Assembly (NCBI GenBank): GCA_905221605.1
Contig: CAJNDS010000158.1
Coordinates: 536,176-600,175, forward strand
DNA length: 64,000 nt
Direction: 5' to 3'
Source of the DNA: Symbiodinium natans
Lineage: Eukaryota; Sar; Dinophyceae; Suessiales; Symbiodiniaceae
Every line of letters starts with the position of its first letter. The stretch's first letter is position 1. Positions 60,351 to 64,000 of this stretch are shown one piece after another. A model generated the notes under the pieces. The model worked only from the letters and a program-made list of their open reading frames with translations, made no database searches and was not told the origin of the DNA. The translations under genes and the position numbers were made by a program.

Positions 60351-62500
60351 TTATTTAAATCCGACGCCTCAATTAAATAATTTTATTAGACCGTAGGATT
60401 TAAATGATTTAATTGGTTTATGGCTTGGCTGAGTCCCCCCACAATTAAATTGATTTAAACGATTTAAACGATTTAAACGATTTAAACGATTCCAATTAAA
60501 TCGTTTAAATCCGACGCCTCAATTAAATAATTTAATTCGACCGTAGGATTTAAACTATTTAATTGGGTCCAATTAAATCGTTTAAATCCGACGCCTCAAT
60601 TAAATAATTTAATTGGACCGTAGGATTTAAACGATTTAATTGGGCCCAATTAAATCGTTTACATCGTTTAAATTAATTTAATTGTGGTGGGAGGTGAGTA
60701 CAGACAGGCACAGAGCCAATTAGATTATTTAAATCCGACGCCTCAATTAAATAATTTTATTAGACCGTAGGATTTAAATGATTTAATTGGTTTATGGCTT
60801 GGCTGAGTCCCCCCACAATTAAATTAATTTAAACGATTTAAACGATTTTTTTTTTTAAACATTAAACGATTTATTTGGTCAATTTTAAATCGGTTTAAAT
60901 CCGACGCCACTGCAAATTTAACATTAATTTAATTTCGACCGTAGCATTTTAAACGATTTAATTGGGTCAATTTTTTAAATTCGTTGTGAAATCACCCGAC
61001 GCCTCCATATTAAATAATTAATTGGACCGTAGGTTTAACGAATTTTAATTGCGGCCAATAAATGTTTTAAATCGTTTAAATCGTTTTTTTTTTTCTTTGT
61101 TTTTTTCCTTTTTTTTTTTTAACTCGTTTAAATTAATTTTTGGCGTGGGAGGTGAGTTACAGGGACAGGCACAGAGCCACTTAAAATATTTAAATTCCGA
61201 CGCTCAATTAAAATAATTTTATTCGACCGTAGGATTTAAATGATTAATTGGTTTATGGATTGGCTGAGTCCACCACAATTAAATTAATTTAAACGATTTA
61301 AACGATTTAAACGATTTAATTGGGTCCAATTAAATCGTTTAAATCCGACGCCTCAATTAAATAATTTAATTCGACCGTAGGATTTAAACGATTTAATTGG
61401 GTCCAATTAAATCGTTTAAATCCGACGCCTCAATTAAACAATTTAATTAGACCGTAGGATTTAAACGATTTAACTGGGTCCAAGTAAATCGTTTAAATCG
61501 TTATTAAATCGTTTTTTTAATTTTTTTAATTTTTTTTGTTTTTTCGTTTGTTTTTAAATCGTTTAAATTAATTTAATTGTGGTGGGAGGTGAATACAGAC
61601 AGGCACAGAGCCAATTAAATTATTTAAATCCGACGCCTCAATTAAATAATTTAATTAGACCGTAGGATTTACATGATTTAATTGGTTTATGGCTTGGCTG
61701 AGTCCCCCCACAATTAAATTAATTTAAACGATTTAAACGATTTAAACGATTTAATTGGGTCCAATTAAATCGTTTAAATCCGACGCCTCAATTAAATAAT
61801 TTAATTCGACCGTAGGATTTAAACGATTTAATTGGGTCCAATTAAATCGTTTAAATCCGACGCCTCAATTAAATAATTTAATTGGACCGTAGGATTTAAA
61901 CGATTTAGTTGGGCCCAATTAAATCGTTTAAAACGTCTAAATCGTTTAAATCGTTTAAATTAATTTAATTGTGGTGGGAGGTGAGTACAGACAGGCACAG
62001 AGCCAATTAAATTATTTAAATCCGACGCCTCAATTAAATAATTTAATTAGACCGTAGGATTTAAATGATTTAATTGGTTTATGGCTTGGCTGAGTCCCCC
62101 CACAATTAAATTAATTTAAACGATTAAACGATTTAAACGATTTAAACGATTTAATTGGGTCCAATTAAATCGTTTAAATCCGACGCCTCAATTAAATAAT
62201 TTAAATAGACCGTAGGATTTAAACGATTTAATTGGGTCCAATTAAATCGTTTAAATCCGACGCCTCAATTAAATAATTTAATTCGACCGTAGGATTTAAA
62301 CAATTTAATTGGGCCCAATTAAATCGTTTAAATCCGACGCCTCAATTAAATAATTTAATTGCACCGTAGGATTTAAACGATTTAATTGGACCCAATTAAA
62401 TCGTTTAAATCGTTTAAATCGTTTAAATTAATTTAATTGTGGTGGGAGGTGAGTATAGACAAGCACAGAGCCAATTAAATTATTTAAATCCGACGCCTTA
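60346..62500. repeat. AT-rich higher-order palindromic repeat
   Basis: A ~78-bp unit (AATTAAATCGTTTAAATCC … GGATTTAAACGATTTAATT) is itself an inverted repeat with a 20-bp stem, and its centre CAATTAAATAATTTAATT is a smaller palindrome. Units are grouped by a spacer GTGGTGGGAGGTGAGTACAG at about 60685, 61145, 61581, 61976 and 62442, a higher-order period of 395-466 bp. Confidence 0.93.
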
Positions 62501-62616
62501 CTTATTCAAAAAAATAGGGCGTAGGATTTAAATAATTTAATTAAGCTCTCTCTATTTAAATAGTTTAATTTATTTAAATAAATTAAATTATTTTCTGCTT
62601 ATTAAAAAAAGGAATG

Positions 62617-62678
62617 AGCTAAATAGACCCTAAAGGCTGCTCTTTCATGAGCCCGCCGCCTTTAGGGTCTATTTAGCT
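62617..62678. repeat. 21-bp perfect inverted repeat at long-repeat border
   Basis: AGCTAAATAGACCCTAAAGGC and its exact reverse complement are separated by 20 bp. The right arm is the start of copy 3 of the long repeat. Confidence 0.9.
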
Positions 62679-64000
62679 TTGGGTTTTTCTTATTGCTTTA
62701 AAAGAGCGAATATAAACATCGTAATACAAAAATACATATTTACACCTACATATGGCACGCAAATCTCATGCCCAGCGGTTCTAGGCCTAGCCGCGCGCCA
62801 TTACGAACTGCGAATTTCTGGTTATTCTTATTTTCATTTGTTTCTCTTTGCTGTCTGTGTATGCGTGTTCTTTTTTCAGCCTGCGTGAAAAAGTCGCTGT
62901 TTGGCTGCGGCAGAAGGGAAAGAGAAGTGAGAGAGGAGAGACAACAAGGAGGCCATTTTAATTTTCTGGAAGGGTATTGAAAAGAAAAGAAAAGACAAGA
63001 AACAAGGAGACGGATGGCACTCTTCTTTATCTATCATCTCTCCCTTCCTTGCCTCTCCCGTTTCCCTCTATAATTCAAAAGACAAGACTTTTTTTGGTCT
63101 TCGCAGATCTCTCTCCTCTTCAGGAAGCCCCCTTGCCCGTATTTTGCTTGCTTTCTGAAACGACAAGGAAAACAACACATAGAAAGAGAGGAAAGGGAAT
63201 GAAACAATAGGCAGTGGAGCTCTTCAGTGTCTTTCCCTATCTCTTTTCTTCTTTTTCTTTTTCATTCAATAAGGAAAAGAAGCTTCCTTTTGTGTGTTTT
63301 TGAAATTCAAAGAGAACAGGAGACGGGAAGGGAGAGAGAAAGGAGAGAGGAGAGATCAAAAGGAATGCAATTTTAATGGGAAGAGCAATGAAAAGAATGG
63401 AAGAGAAATGAAGACAGGAGAGGGAGGTGCAAAATCAGGCTAAGAGAAGATGGTGCTCGTTTTCATCTTTCTTCTCTTGTTCTTTTCCCTGTCAAATAGA
63501 AAACAAAAGGAAGAACAATGAACATGCAAAGGAACCCGTTTTCTTTTTCCATTTGGGAACAAGGAAAGAACAGAGGCGATAGGGCGAGAGGAGGGATTTG
63601 CTGAAGCATGGGGAGGGTCTACGGACAAGGAGCCAACCCCGCTCAGTTTCCCCATCCATTGAAACAGGAAAAGAAAGGAACAGGGCCTCCATTCCCCTCT
63701 TGTTCTTCCTTTCTTGTGTTTTTGTCATATCAAGGGGAACAGGAGAAGAGAAGGGAGAGAGAAGAAGAGAGGAGAGACAACAAGGATTGCATTTGTACTG
63801 GGAAGAGCAAAGAAAAGAATAGAAGAGAGATGAATAAAGGAGAGGGAGAGACAAAATAAGGCGCAGAGAAGATGGCACTCTTCTTTATCTATCCTCTCCC
63901 CCTTATCTCTCCCTGCCCTCTTTCTTTTCGAAATAAGAAAACAAAAAGGAAGAACTATGAGAAGGAGAAGGGGACGGAAAGGAACGGAAAGGATAGGCCG
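62647..64000 (+). repeat. Long direct repeat, copy 3 (truncated by window end)
   Basis: Nearly identical to 49676-51027 and 51990-53341. The first few hundred bases differ from copy 1 by only a handful of substitutions. Confidence 0.95.

Noticed and set aside
58048-60380. FGQI-repeat proteins (275 and 293 codons on +, up to 234 on -)
   Set aside because: The unit length is a multiple of three and the unit is palindromic, so several frames are open on both strands. With no start, splice or composition argument for one frame, they are not called as genes.
1-64000. Spliced-leader relic, tRNA, rRNA or 5S genes
   Set aside because: I looked for the conserved dinoflagellate leader 3' end (TTTTGGCTCAAG) and for cloverleaf or rRNA landmarks by eye and found none. 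A covariance-model search would be more sensitive.

Overview
The window looks like nuclear DNA of a dinoflagellate. This is inferred, with no database match behind it. The reasons are: dozens of interstitial plant-type telomeric heptamers (TTTAGGG/CCCTAAA) in both orientations; intron-rich coding fragments whose frames join only if GT, GC and GA donors are allowed (GA/GC donors are known from dinoflagellates); tandemly repeated exon cassettes; short introns bounded by terminal inverted repeats; and no compact operon-like genes. No tRNA, rRNA, CRISPR array, bacterial operon or recognisable virus was seen. No product could be named with certainty, so gene symbols are left empty.

Layout. (1) 1-6.7 kb: unique GC-rich DNA with scattered short exons, mostly on the + strand, and telomeric islands. 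(2) 6.7-18.35 kb: an eight-unit direct repeat (units 1.58 kb shrinking to 0.9 kb) with three repeating coding exons for an Ala/Ser/Glu/Asp-rich, probably disordered protein. One exon is interrupted by a 197-bp GT-AG segment in two units only. (3) 18.35-23.1 kb: unique DNA with exon-like ORFs, AT microsatellites, homopolymers, a compound inverted-repeat element and telomeric islands. (4) 23.1-28.2 kb: a ~688-bp repeat, seven full units plus a half, read here as four phase-2 symmetric exons (81+135+123+114 nt = 151 codons) per unit. It would encode a long Lys/Ser/Pro-rich repetitive protein on the + strand. (5) 28.2-49.6 kb: many exon-like islands on both strands. About thirteen sit in a stereotyped setting: a CCCTAAA array, an ~80-170 bp core, then a TTTAGGG array. 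Short elements with terminal inverted repeats (three families) lie here, and at least two of them coincide with introns whose removal joins two reading frames in phase. (6) 49.6-64 kb: a sharp change to repeat-only DNA. It has three near-identical ~1.4-1.6 kb direct repeats, ~650-bp purine/pyrimidine-switching units, a 408-bp foldback element, two arrays of an 87-bp palindromic satellite, and a 2.1-kb AT-rich higher-order repeat with nested palindromes.

How it fits together. Regions 2, 4 and 5 suggest genes that grow by duplicating whole exon cassettes and that carry introns supplied by small inverted-repeat elements, with telomeric heptamers concentrated at intron ends next to exons. Exon calls rest on splice-site context, phase agreement and indel patterns between repeat copies. 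A transcript would settle them.
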